Positions 56,635-64,000 of a stretch of 64,000 bases of DNA are shown in pieces (position 1 is the first letter of the stretch; each line of letters opens with the position of its first letter). A program made the position numbers and the translations under genes. Below the pieces are notes generated by a model that worked only from the letters and a program-made list of their open reading frames with translations, made no database searches and was not told the origin of the DNA. Source of the DNA: Micromonospora pisi (GTDB lineage: Bacteria > Actinomycetota > Actinomycetes > Mycobacteriales > Micromonosporaceae); the NCBI RefSeq assembly GCF_003633685.1, contig NZ_RBKT01000001.1:6076001-6140000 (forward strand), read 5' to 3'.

Positions 56635-56946
56635 TCAGGCGGCGGTCGGGTGGGCGAGCGCGGCCAGCGCCCGGCGTACGTCGGCCAGGGAGACGGTCGC
56701 CGAGTCGTCCAGGTCGGCGAGGCCGGCCTCGATCCACTGCCGCATCAGGGTGGTGACCCCGATGCCGCGGGCGTCGGCGGCGGCCCGGACCCGTTCGTAC
56801 GTCTCCACCGGCAGCCGCACCGAGCGGCTGACCATCGGCACGTCGGTGTCGGGCGTGGGCAACTCGACCGGCGCATTGTCGTCGATCAGGTCCGCGAGCC
56901 GGTCGCCGCCCTCGTGGAAGTGCTTGGTCGCGTCGTGTCGGTTCAT
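56635..56946 (-). CDS. Antitoxin-like protein of BrnTA-type pair
   Basis: 103 residues from ATG 56946. C-terminal ribbon-helix-helix motif (SRSVRLPVETYERVRAAADARGIGVTTLMRQWIEAGL), as in CopG/BrnA-type antitoxins; N-terminal part MNRHDATKHFHEGGDRLADLIDD could bind the toxin. It follows the toxin-like gene by 13 nt, the toxin-first order typical of BrnTA. Confidence 0.8.
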   Translation of the reverse strand: MNRHDATKHFHEGGDRLADLIDDNAPVELPTPDTDVPMVSRSVRLPVETYERVRAAADARGIGVTTLMRQWIEAGLADLDDSATVSLADVRRALAALAHPTAA

Positions 56947-56959
56947 CGTCACCGCCTCC

Positions 56960-57247
56960 TCATCGTCGCCATCCCCGGATGGCCTCCTCGTAGCGCTTGG
57001 ACTCGGTGTCGCTGAGGTCACGCGCGGAGAGGATGTCCCAGTCGTTGTCGGCATGGTCGGCCTCGGCCAGCAGTATCGCCAGCCGCCGTCCCCGCCGCGC
57101 GGTCGCGTACATGACCATCACGTCGTCGCCGAGGTGCCGGATGACCCGCCGCGCGCTGTGCAGGGCCTCCCAGACCTCGCCGGGGGTGACGTCGTAGACC
57201 CTCAGGTTGTCCAACGCCTCGTCGGTGAAGCCGAACCTGCTGCCCAC
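56960..57247 (-). CDS. BrnT-like toxin
   Basis: 95 residues from GTG 57247 (57274 possible). Pattern FTDEALDNLRVYDVTPGEVWEALHSARRVIRHLGDDVMVMYATARRGRRLAILLAE...DILSARDLSDTESKRYEE resembles the BrnT/ParE-RelE superfamily, in particular the conserved C-terminal SAR-x-x-x-x-x-E-x-x-x-YEE of BrnT. Probably a ribonuclease toxin inhibited by the RHH protein downstream. Similarity is partial, so the assignment is moderate. Confidence 0.7.
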   Translation of the reverse strand: MGSRFGFTDEALDNLRVYDVTPGEVWEALHSARRVIRHLGDDVMVMYATARRGRRLAILLAEADHADNDWDILSARDLSDTESKRYEEAIRGWRR

Positions 57248-57349
57248 GTCGGGAGCGTACCACGCACGTAACACGGATGTCCCTGGTCAGCTCGGCGGCG
57301 GCACCCCGCTCAAGGTGCGAGGATGGAGCGGCACCCCGAGGAGGACCGT

Positions 57350-57703
57350 GTGAAGCACCAGGCGTACCAGCCGATTTTGATCACCGACGCCTCACGGAGC
57401 CAGCCGGACCAGTTGCACAGCCGTCAGGTGCGGTACGTCGTGATGATGTCCATCCGGATCGTCTGCATCATCGCCGGTGCCGTCCTGGTGGGCGTCAAGG
57501 CACCCCTGCTCTGGCTCTGGTTGCCGCTCTGCGCCGTCGGCATGGTCCTCGTACCCTGGCTGGCCGTGTTGCTCGCCAACGACCGCCCGCCGAAGGACCA
57601 GCACCGGCTTGCTCGTTTCCGTCAGCGCAACCTCGACGACGCCCCGCCCCGCAGCCTCACGGCCGAGGAGCGTCCACACCCGGTCATCGACGCCGAACCC
57701 TGA
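57350..57703 (+). CDS. DUF3099 small membrane protein
   Basis: 117 residues from GTG 57350 with GAGGAGG upstream. LITDASRSQPDQLHSRQVRYVVMMSIRIVCIIAGAV and two membrane segments (about 30-52, 57-78) match DUF3099. Cytoplasmic C-terminal tail rich in Pro/Arg. Function unknown. Confidence 0.9.
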   Translation: MKHQAYQPILITDASRSQPDQLHSRQVRYVVMMSIRIVCIIAGAVLVGVKAPLLWLWLPLCAVGMVLVPWLAVLLANDRPPKDQHRLARFRQRNLDDAPPRSLTAEERPHPVIDAEP

Positions 57704-57764
57704 GCCCACCGGGTGCCGGCGAACGTACGCCAGCCGACCCGCCCCGGACAGAAAAACGGACCGT

Positions 57765-57800
57765 GAAAAAGCCGGGCCCCGTGCGGGGGCCCGGCTTTTC
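57765..57800. terminator. Bidirectional terminator with A/T flanks
   Basis: GAAAAAGCCGGGCCCC / GGGGGCCCGGCTTTTC with a 4-nt loop. The A-run on one side and T-run on the other make it a good intrinsic terminator in both directions, between convergent genes. Confidence 0.9.
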
Positions 57801-57822
57801 GCACGTGTTGTTCAATCCGCAA

Positions 57823-58449
57823 TTACTTGGTCCAGACGTCCTGGACGATGTGGGCGGCCTGGTTCTCCCACTGCGCGTACGCGTCCGGGAACGCCGACAC
57901 CTGAACCTTCTGCGCCGCCACCGTCAGCGGCAGATCCTGCCAACCATCAACCTGCTTCAGGTTGCTCAGGAACGCCGTCGCCGCGTACGTCGGGTCCGTG
58001 ATCTGCTCCGGAGTACCCCAGCCACTACTCGGACGCTGCTGGAACAGGCCCAGGGAGTCGTGGTCGTTCATGTCACCCAGGTGACCCAGGTTCTCCAACT
58101 TCGACTCCTGCATCGAGGTAGCGACCGCGATCACCGCACCACGCTCACCCATACCCAACTTCTTGGCCGTGTCAGTAATGGCCTTGGCGTTAGCGAGCTG
58201 GTCCTTGCTCAACGAGATCTCCGACTGGGCACCCTGGGTGCCGTGCGGCACGAGCTTGTCCATGGCCGGCTTGGCCGTGGTCACAGCGGCAACCGTGGTC
58301 ATCGCCGGGGCGGTGTGCACGGCCGGCGACGCGAACGCATGGCTCACGGGGCCGGCGACAGCGCCACCAACAAAGGCGAGGCCAGCAACACCAAGAGCGG
58401 TCTTACGAACAAACGAAGCTTCAGTAACAGCGGTGAAAGTCGTCTTCAC
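57823..58449 (-). CDS. Secreted lysozyme-like/transglycosylase-like protein
   Basis: 208 residues from GTG 58449. Signal peptide (about 1-42, cleavage after SHAFA), linker, then a domain at about 90-200 (LGMGERGAVIAVATSMQESKLENLGHLGDMNDHDSLGLFQQRPSSGWGTPEQITDPTYAATAFLSNLKQVDGWQDLPLTVAAQKVQVSAFPDAYAQWENQA). This is the actinomycete lysozyme-like module often fused to NlpC/P60 or peptidoglycan-binding domains; the Glu in MQES is the likely catalytic acid. It should act in cell-wall remodelling. It stands alone. Confidence 0.85.
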   Translation of the reverse strand: MKTTFTAVTEASFVRKTALGVAGLAFVGGAVAGPVSHAFASPAVHTAPAMTTVAAVTTAKPAMDKLVPHGTQGAQSEISLSKDQLANAKAITDTAKKLGMGERGAVIAVATSMQESKLENLGHLGDMNDHDSLGLFQQRPSSGWGTPEQITDPTYAATAFLSNLKQVDGWQDLPLTVAAQKVQVSAFPDAYAQWENQAAHIVQDVWTK

Positions 58450-58800
58450 GATGGTTCACCTTCCAATCGGGGGTACCGAGGCGCACACAAGTAAAGGGGG
58501 AAACAGGTGCGTCACTCGGGAAGAAGTACGAGGCCACAGGCCCTATGAGGCGGGGAGAGAACACTGCCTCGGCGCTGCTCCGGTCGTACGCGATGTATAA
58601 CGACCCCACCCCCGCCAACATTCCGCCGACCACGCCCCGGACCAAGTTGATCAAGCCAAAAACCTCGCACCGGAGACACCCGGAACAATCGGCAACATTC
58701 GCCCGGCAAAACGCGGACCAGCACCCGCCTTCAGGCCGAGCCATACGCGCAAACGTCACCCCGCTGCGCATGTGGGGGCGGCGTGCCCCGCGACGGGATC
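58450..58800. other. Upstream region of lysozyme-like gene
   Basis: 351 bp, no gene. On the minus strand TTATAC (around 58595) and other A/T-rich bases suggest a promoter, which leaves a 5' leader of about 120 nt. The typical c-di-AMP (ydaO) riboswitch motifs expected for such cell-wall hydrolase genes were searched for and not seen. The IS110 element begins somewhere at the right end of this region. Confidence 0.35.
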
Positions 58801-59043
58801 AAGCCTGACAGTGAGGATGTAAGGGCGGGTCACCCGGTTGGTCTGACCCAAAGCCTGACCGACGATCACTGTCCTTGGGCGGATTCGTCGACCGGTCCGG
58901 GTGACCCGCTACCGCACTCACCACCTGGGCGGATGTGACCTGATAGGAGCCTGTGCGAGAGGCACCCATCACTGTCTTGTCCACCGTCGCGGCGGTGCGT
59001 GCCGACCCTTGTCCGGTGCGAGCGAACGGGACGACACCCCAGC
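58801..59043 (+). ncRNA. Candidate bridge RNA region of the IS110 element
   Basis: The leader has nested pairs: GACAGTGA (58807-58814) with TCACTGTC (58866-58873), and GCGGGTCACCCGG (58825-58837) with CCGGGTGACCCGC (58897-58909). AAGCCTGAC is present twice (58801 and 58851). IS110 elements are known to express a bridge RNA from the end upstream of the transposase. This region is the place for it, but its boundaries and loops are not determined here. Confidence 0.45.
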
Positions 59044-60099
59044 ATGACAGCCAAGAAGCGTCAGATCACCGGTGGAATCGACACCCACGGCAGAACCCAC
59101 CACGCCGCCGTGGTCGACCAGACCGGCCGGGTACTCAACGACCAGCAGTTCCCCGCCACCGCAGCCGGCTACCACGACCTCCTGGCCTGGCTCCGATCAC
59201 ACGGCCGGGTAACCAAGGTTGGTATCGAGGGCACCGGCGCCTACGGCGCCGGCCTGGCCCGCTACCTGACCAGCCAGAACATCACCCTGGTCGAAGTCGA
59301 CCGACCCGACCGCAAAACCCGCCGCACGAAGGGCAAGTCCGACCCGATCGACGCGATCGCCGCCGCCCGAGCCGCCCTGTCCGGACAAGCCAACGGCACC
59401 CCCAAGACCCGCACCGGCCCCGTCGAAGCGATCCGCACCCTACGAGTCGCCCGCAGCGGCGCAGTCAAGGCCCGCACCGCCGCACTCAACCAACTCCACG
59501 GCCTCATCGCCTCCGCCCCCGAAGAACTCCGCGCCAACCTCACCGGCCTGCACGGCCAGGCCCTGATCACCGCCTGCACCACCCTGACCACCGACGACAC
59601 CCCGACAAGTGATCCGATCCAGGCCACCCGAGCGGCACTCCACTCGATCGCCACCCGGGTCCAGACCCTGACCACCGAGATCACCCAACTCGAACACCGA
59701 CTCCACCCCATCGTGGCCACCACCGCCCCACGCCTGAACGCGCTCCTCGGCGTCGGCCCCGACGTCGCCGGGCAACTCCTAGCCACCGCCGGAGACAACC
59801 CCGACCGGCTCCACAGCGAAGCCGCCCTAGCCCACCTCTGCGGCGCCGCACCCATCCCCGCCAGCTCCGGACGCACCAACCGGCACCGACTCAACCGAGG
59901 CGGGGACCGCGCCGCAAACAAAGCGCTCTACACCATCGCGCTCTGCCGCCTACGCCACGATCCCCGCACCCGCGCCTACACCGAACGACGCACCACCCAA
60001 GGCCTCAGCAAAAAAGAGATCATCCGCTGCCTCAAGCGCTACATCATCCGAGAAGTCCACACCGCCCTACTCGCAGACCTCGCCGCACTCACCACTTGA
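59044..60099 (+). CDS. IS110-family transposase
   Basis: 351 residues from ATG. N-terminal DEDD RuvC-like domain with D13 (GGIDTHGRTHH), E62 (GIEGTGAYG), D100 and D103 (KGKSDPIDAIAAARAA); C-terminal Transposase_20 domain with LGVGPDVAGQLLATAGDNPDRLHSEAALAHLCGAAPIPASSG (catalytic Ser in PASSG) and HRLNRGGDRAANKALYTIA. It appears complete. No Shine-Dalgarno sequence before the ATG; a GTG at 58999 could extend it by 15 residues. Confidence 0.95.
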   Translation: MTAKKRQITGGIDTHGRTHHAAVVDQTGRVLNDQQFPATAAGYHDLLAWLRSHGRVTKVGIEGTGAYGAGLARYLTSQNITLVEVDRPDRKTRRTKGKSDPIDAIAAARAALSGQANGTPKTRTGPVEAIRTLRVARSGAVKARTAALNQLHGLIASAPEELRANLTGLHGQALITACTTLTTDDTPTSDPIQATRAALHSIATRVQTLTTEITQLEHRLHPIVATTAPRLNALLGVGPDVAGQLLATAGDNPDRLHSEAALAHLCGAAPIPASSGRTNRHRLNRGGDRAANKALYTIALCRLRHDPRTRAYTERRTTQGLSKKEIIRCLKRYIIREVHTALLADLAALTT

Positions 60100-61062
60100 C
60101 ACTCCATAGGAGCATCCGCCCAGAGCGGGGTACGCCGCCCCCACAACCGCCCCCAAACCCCCAGACCCAACCGGTCGGGCACCCACCACAGACACCGCCA
60201 CCGCCCCCAGTTCACTGCCGAGCGCCAGCGCCGCATCCGGCGCCGCGCCCTCGACCCAGGCGCTGAGCAGTCCGGCCGCGAAGGCGTCACCCGCGCCGGT
60301 CGCGTCCCGTACCGGCATCCGTCGGGTTACCGCCTCGATGGTCGCGCCGTCGCGTGATGCCCAGAGCGCACCATCTCCGCCCAGTTTGACCACTGCGTTG
60401 CGTACCGCGCCGGTCAACATTTCGGCCTGTGCGCGGGCACTTCCCGCCCCGGTGAGTGCCTCTGCCTCGTCCGCGTTCGCCAGGAGCAGGTCGACGTCGC
60501 GTACCCAGTCCAGGAACGCCACCGGACCGACCTGCCGCAGCGGCTCGGCGGAGGCCGCGTCGACGCTGGTGGTGAGCCCGCGTTCGCGGGCGGCGGCGAG
60601 CGCGCGGCGGCCGGCGGCGCGCGACCCGGGGTCGAGCAGGGTGTACGCGGACAGGTGCAGGTGCCGTGCGTCGGTCGCTCGGGTCAGCGCCGATTCCACG
60701 TCGGCCGGGGCGAGTCGCAGGTTGGCGCCCCGGTCGTTGACCATCGTCCGTTCCCCGTCACGGGCGAGCACGATGACGGTGCCGGTCGGTGCGTCCGGGC
60801 AGTGGCGGACCGCGCAGTCGACGCCGTGTGCGGTCAGTTCGGCCAGCCGTGACCGTCCCGGCTCGTCGTCGCCGACCACCGCGACCAGGGTCACCGGCAC
60901 GTTCCGCCACGCCAGCCAGGCCGCGGTGTTCGCGGCCTGGCCGCCTCCGGTGAGCCGGATGCCCGCCGGGGTGTCCGATCCGGTGGCGAGCGGCCCGGAG
61001 AGCACCGCGAGTACGTCGGTGACGATGTCGCCGACCGCGATGATCCGCGCCGCGCCGCTCAT
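60067..61062 (-). CDS. psuK: Pseudouridine kinase (PfkB family), 3' end remodelled by IS110
   Basis: 331 residues. Ribokinase-type fold with N-terminal [13 protein letters not shown] and catalytic [13 protein letters not shown] (Asp as base). Overlaps psuG by 4 nt, the classic PsuK-PsuG pairing, so pseudouridine is the likely substrate. The last about 20 residues (ending [17 protein letters not shown]) are unlike the rest, run through the IS110 right end, and stop inside the transposase gene on the other strand. The IS therefore seems to have replaced the native C-terminus. Catalytic residues remain, so it may still work. Confidence 0.88.
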   Translation of the reverse strand: MSGAARIIAVGDIVTDVLAVLSGPLATGSDTPAGIRLTGGGQAANTAAWLAWRNVPVTLVAVVGDDEPGRSRLAELTAHGVDCAVRHCPDAPTGTVIVLARDGERTMVNDRGANLRLAPADVESALTRATDARHLHLSAYTLLDPGSRAAGRRALAAARERGLTTSVDAASAEPLRQVGPVAFLDWVRDVDLLLANADEAEALTGAGSARAQAEMLTGAVRNAVVKLGGDGALWASRDGATIEAVTRRMPVRDATGAGDAFAAGLLSAWVEGAAPDAALALGSELGAVAVSVVGARPVGSGGLGAVVGAAYPALGGCSYGVSSGECGEVCE

Positions 61063-61994
61063 CCGGCGGTGATGCCGTTACGGGCCGCTGACGCGACCGC
61101 GATCTGGCCGGCCAGGGTGGCGTTGCGCAGGATGATCCGTACGTTCACGGCCAGGCTCGCGCCGCTGGTGGAGGCGTGGAAGTGGGAGAGCAGGAACGGG
61201 GTCACCGCCTTGCCCGTCACCCCGTTGCCGGCCATCAGGGCCAGCCCGTCGGCGAGGGTGCGGTCGTGCAGTTCCGGATCGAGTTGCTCGTCGAGCGGGA
61301 GCGGGTTGGCCACGATCACACCGCCGGGCTGCACGCCCTGTTCCGCCCGCGCGGCGAGCATCGCGGCGATCTGCTCGGGTGTCTCCAGCGCCCAGTCCAG
61401 CTCGAAGCCGCTGTCGCTGATGAAGAAGCCGGGGAAGCGGCGGGTGCGGTAGCCGACGACGGTCACGCCGAGCGTCTCCAGCCGTTCCAGCGTCGCACCG
61501 ACGTCGAGGATCGACTTCACGCCGGCGCAGACCACCGCGATCGGGGTCCGGGCCAGGGCGGTCAGGTCGGCCGACTCGTCGAAGGTCTGTGCCGCCTCGC
61601 GGTGCACACCGCCGAGGCCGCCGGTGGCGAAGACCCCGATGCCGGCGGCGGCGGCGACCGTGCTGGTCGCGGCGACGGTGGTGGCACCGTCCGCGCCGGT
61701 CGCGGCGGCAACTGCGAGATCGCGTACGGAGAGCTTCGCCACGCCGTCCGTACTGGCCAGGCGGGTCAGTTGGGCGTCGTCGAGGCCGACCACGAGCGCG
61801 CCCTCGACCATGCCTATGGTGGCGGGTACAGCGCCGGTGGCCCGGACCGCCTGTTCGATTTCCCGGGCGACCCGCAGGTTGTCGGGCCGGGGCAGCCCGT
61901 GCGAGACGATGGTGCTCTCCAGCGCCACGATGGGGCGCCCGCCGCGTCGGGCGTCGGCCACTTCGGCACCGTACCGGATGTTGAAGTTGGTCAC
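61059..61994 (-). CDS. psuG: Pseudouridine-5'-phosphate glycosidase
   Basis: 311 residues from GTG 61994. Indigoidine_A-type family with [108 protein letters not shown] and [10 protein letters not shown]. Splits pseudouridine 5'-phosphate into uracil and ribose 5-phosphate. No strong Shine-Dalgarno sequence. Confidence 0.95.
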   Translation of the reverse strand: MTNFNIRYGAEVADARRGGRPIVALESTIVSHGLPRPDNLRVAREIEQAVRATGAVPATIGMVEGALVVGLDDAQLTRLASTDGVAKLSVRDLAVAAATGADGATTVAATSTVAAAAGIGVFATGGLGGVHREAAQTFDESADLTALARTPIAVVCAGVKSILDVGATLERLETLGVTVVGYRTRRFPGFFISDSGFELDWALETPEQIAAMLAARAEQGVQPGGVIVANPLPLDEQLDPELHDRTLADGLALMAGNGVTGKAVTPFLLSHFHASTSGASLAVNVRIILRNATLAGQIAVASAARNGITAG

Positions 61995-62097
61995 ATGATC
62001 ACGGTACGGGGCCGGCTGGTGGGCGTTCCGGTGGACCCTGCGCCGGTGACCTGCCAAACTGGAAAGTTGCGGGGTCATTCTGGGAGGTATTACCGAC

Positions 62098-62316
62098 GTG
62101 AGCACTGAGGTTCTCGAGCGTCCGGAGTTGAAGGACGCAGACACCGGGCCCGAGATGTTTCATTATGTCCGGAAAGAGAAGATCGCCGAGAGTGCGGTCA
62201 TGGGAACCTTCGTGATCGCCCTCTGTGGCGAGACGTTCCCCGTCACCAAGGCGGCCAAACCGGGGTCACCGGTCTGCCCCCGGTGCAAGGAGATCTACGA
62301 CTCGATGCGTGACTGA
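62098..62316 (+). CDS. DUF3039 small protein
   Basis: 72 residues from GTG with GGGAGG upstream. [51 protein letters not shown] is the DUF3039 pattern, with a CPRC motif and another Cys for a possible zinc site. Usually found near a DEAD/DEAH helicase in actinobacteria, which is also the case here (63400). Confidence 0.92.
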   Translation: MSTEVLERPELKDADTGPEMFHYVRKEKIAESAVMGTFVIALCGETFPVTKAAKPGSPVCPRCKEIYDSMRD

Positions 62317-62355
62317 GTCGTCGCCCCCTCCTGCCCGGGCGCGTAACCTTCTGCG

Positions 62356-63219
62356 GTGACCACCTCGACCGCCCTGCTCCTGGCTGACCTGCTGGGTGTG
62401 GCCGTGTTCGCCGCGTCCGGCGCGTCGGCCGCGGTGGTGAAGCGGCTCGACATCTTCGGCGTGGTCTTCGTCGGCTTCGTCGCCGCCCTGGGCGGCGGGA
62501 TCTTCCGGGACCTGGTGATCGACGAGGTCCCGCCGCTGGCGTTCGCCGACTGGCGGTACGCGGTCACCGCCGCGGTCACCGCGGGCGCGGTCTTCTGGTT
62601 GCACCCCCAGCTGGCCCGGTTGCGTACCGCGGTCCTGGTCCTCGACGCGGCCGGTCTGGGCCTGTTCACCGTCACCGGCACGCTCAAGGCGCTCGACGCC
62701 GACGTGCCCCCGGTGGGCGCGGTGCTGATCGGCATGCTCAGCGGCATCGGTGGCGGGCTCGGTCGGGACCTGCTCACCGGCGAGATCCCGGTGATGCTGC
62801 GTCGGGAGATCTACGCGTTGGCCGCCCTGGCCGGCGCGATCGTGGTGGTGTCACTCGGCTTCGCCGGTGTGACCGGACCGCTGCCGCTGGTCGGCGCGAT
62901 GGTGCTCGTCTTCGGCCTGCGTCTGGTGGCGCTGCGCCGGCGCTGGTCCGCCCCGGTCGCGGTCATTCCGGAGCGGGCCGCCGGGACCACGCCCGCCGCC
63001 GGCCCGCCGGCCCGCCGCCGCCTCTGGGGTCGCGCCGACCGGACCGGTGGTGGAACGGCTCGGGCAGGTGCCGCCGGGCCGGCCGGCGACCCGACTCCAG
63101 GTGACGATGCCGCCCACAGCGACAGCGTCGCCTCGGCGGAAGGTGCCGCTCCGGGCGGCGGCGTCGCCCCGGGCGGCGCCAAGGCGCCCGGCGGGGTGGG
63201 CGGGCACCGAAGAGTGTGA
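62356..63219 (+). CDS. TRIC-type cation channel family protein (YadS-like)
   Basis: 287 residues from GTG. Membrane domain at about 1-195 with two repeats: DLLGVAVFAASGASAAVVKRLDIFGVVFVGFVAALGGGIFRDLVI and DAAGLGLFTVTGTLKALDADVPPVGAVLIGMLSGIGGGLGRDLLTGEIP, the TRIC/UPF0126 signature (GGGxxRD). C-terminal about 90 residues are Ala/Gly/Pro-rich and disordered. Probable K+ channel. Confidence 0.9.
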   Translation: MTTSTALLLADLLGVAVFAASGASAAVVKRLDIFGVVFVGFVAALGGGIFRDLVIDEVPPLAFADWRYAVTAAVTAGAVFWLHPQLARLRTAVLVLDAAGLGLFTVTGTLKALDADVPPVGAVLIGMLSGIGGGLGRDLLTGEIPVMLRREIYALAALAGAIVVVSLGFAGVTGPLPLVGAMVLVFGLRLVALRRRWSAPVAVIPERAAGTTPAAGPPARRRLWGRADRTGGGTARAGAAGPAGDPTPGDDAAHSDSVASAEGAAPGGGVAPGGAKAPGGVGGHRRV

Positions 63220-63399
63220 CCGCTGGGGCAGTGGTGTCGCCTGGGCGCTCCCGCGCCGGCTGGTTATGCTGGGACGGCCTTCGCGCGCCACCTGCGACGC
63301 GGGGGCGTTTTCATGGTCCGCCGTTACCGCTACCACCGGCGCACCGCAGTCCGGCGGTCCGCGACCGGGTCGTTCCGGTAGCCGGAGGGGAGTTTTCGC

Positions 63400-64000
63400 G
63401 TGGGTGCCCGACTGCCGGCGATCGACACCTTTCCGCCGCTGCGGGACTGGCAGCGCAAGGCACTGGTCGGATATCTACGCCGACCGTCCGAGGACTTCAT
63501 GGCGGTCGCCACCCCCGGCGCCGGCAAGACCACCTTCGCCCTGCGGATCGCCGCCGAGCTGCTCTGTGACGGCACGGTCGAGGCGGTCACCGTGGTCGCC
63601 CCGACGGAGCACCTGAAGACCCAGTGGGCGCTGGCAGCGGCCCGGGTCGGCATCCAGCTCGACTCCGCGTTCCGTAACGCCGACCTGCACTCCTCCGCCG
63701 ACTTCCACGGCGCCGTGGTCACGTACGCGCAGGTGGGCATGGCACCGCAGGTGCACCGCCGGCGCACGATGACCCGACGGACCCTGGTGATCCTGGACGA
63801 GGTGCACCACGCCGGTGACTCGCGTACCTGGGGGGACGGAGTCAAGGCGGCCTTCGAACCGGCCGTACGCCGACTGATGCTGACCGGTACGCCGTTCCGC
63901 TCCGACGACAACCCGATCCCCTTCGTCACCTACGAGCGTGGCGGTGACGGGCTGCCCCGCTCGCGAGCGGACTCGACCTACGGGTACGCCGACGCGCTCC
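63400..64000 (+). CDS. DEAD/DEAH-box helicase, N-terminal part
   Basis: Starts with GTG 63400, GGAGGGGAG about 9 nt upstream, and stays open to the window end. Reads VGARLPAIDTFPPLRDWQRKAL, Walker A TPGAGKTTFA, motif Ia VVAPTEHLKTQW, motif II LVILDEVHH (DEVH) and motif III LMLTGTPFR. It is a superfamily 2 helicase (RecG/type III restriction-like) of the kind encoded next to DUF3039 in actinobacteria. About 200 residues are visible. Confidence 0.93.
   Translation, partial: MGARLPAIDTFPPLRDWQRKALVGYLRRPSEDFMAVATPGAGKTTFALRIAAELLCDGTVEAVTVVAPTEHLKTQWALAAARVGIQLDSAFRNADLHSSADFHGAVVTYAQVGMAPQVHRRRTMTRRTLVILDEVHHAGDSRTWGDGVKAAFEPAVRRLMLTGTPFRSDDNPIPFVTYERGGDGLPRSRADSTYGYADAL

Larger units (their letters stand above)
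58801..60116 (+). mobile_element. IS110-family insertion sequence (ends approximate)
   Basis: One DEDD transposase gene, a structured non-coding stretch of about 240 bp upstream, and a short right end after the stop (TTGACACTCCATAGGAG). No terminal inverted repeats, as usual for IS110. ATAGGAGC occurs at 58943-58950 and 60106-60113 and may mark recognition sites. The right end lies against the 3' end of psuK. Exact ends cannot be set without an empty site. Confidence 0.75.

Noticed and set aside
58450-58620. c-di-AMP (ydaO) riboswitch before the lysozyme-like gene
   Set aside because: Expected in this context, but I could not find the conserved motifs on the minus strand.

Overview
The window is GC-rich, with GTG/TTG starts, many ATGA overlaps and strong G+C codon bias. 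It looks like the chromosome of an actinomycete, most probably a Micromonosporaceae member. This rests on the gene order (DUF3046-recA-recX-rny, gluABCD, miaB, DUF349, miaA-dapF, hflX, lexA-chiZ-nrdR-nrdJ, ideR-like, sigB-like), which matches from memory the conserved recA-to-sigB segment of Mycobacterium and Streptomyces. No rRNA, tRNA, phage or CRISPR was seen.

Layout. 1-1.6 kb: tail of a Mrp/Mnh Na+/H+ antiporter operon (mnhD-G). 1.8-7 kb: secreted M28 aminopeptidase, two CNNM/CBS membrane proteins, a Spo0M-like protein. 7-10.4 kb: MocR-type regulator divergent from an FMN split-barrel/GNAT fusion and a LysE/LeuE exporter. 10.5-16 kb: DNA repair and RNA decay (udgX, DUF3046, recA, recX, rny). 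16.2-19.6 kb: glutamate-type ABC importer gluABCD. 20-31.7 kb: tRNA modification (miaB, miaA), dapF, malic enzyme, hflX, broken by an IS30-family element. 31.8-38.8 kb: membrane beta-propeller protein, SOS repressor lexA divergent from a LysM cell-division suppressor, nrdR and B12-dependent ribonucleotide reductase. 39-44.9 kb: MFS exporter, GntR-ABC operon, lhgO, lipoprotein. 45-52.3 kb: DtxR/IdeR-like regulator, rhodanese, AcuC deacetylase next to a Pat-type protein acetyltransferase, and a SigB-like sigma factor. 52.5-58.4 kb: second Spo0M, dtd, methyltransferase, cupin, HhH-GPD protein, BrnTA-like toxin-antitoxin pair, secreted lysozyme-like protein. 58.8-64 kb: an IS110-family element abutting psuK-psuG, then DUF3039, a TRIC-type channel and the start of a DEAD/DEAH helicase.

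The clearest structural signals lie between genes. A family of 51-52 bp near-perfect palindromes (four copies) sits at gene ends, and one copy is split by the IS30 element; removing the IS and one 2-bp duplication restores a perfect 52-bp palindrome. The recA and lexA/chiZ promoters carry clear SOS signals: one LexA box plus a RecA-NDp/PafBC-like promoter at recA, and up to four LexA boxes between lexA and chiZ. The IS110 element has a structured 5' leader that could encode a bridge RNA, and it lies against the 3' end of psuK, whose reading frame now ends inside the transposase gene.
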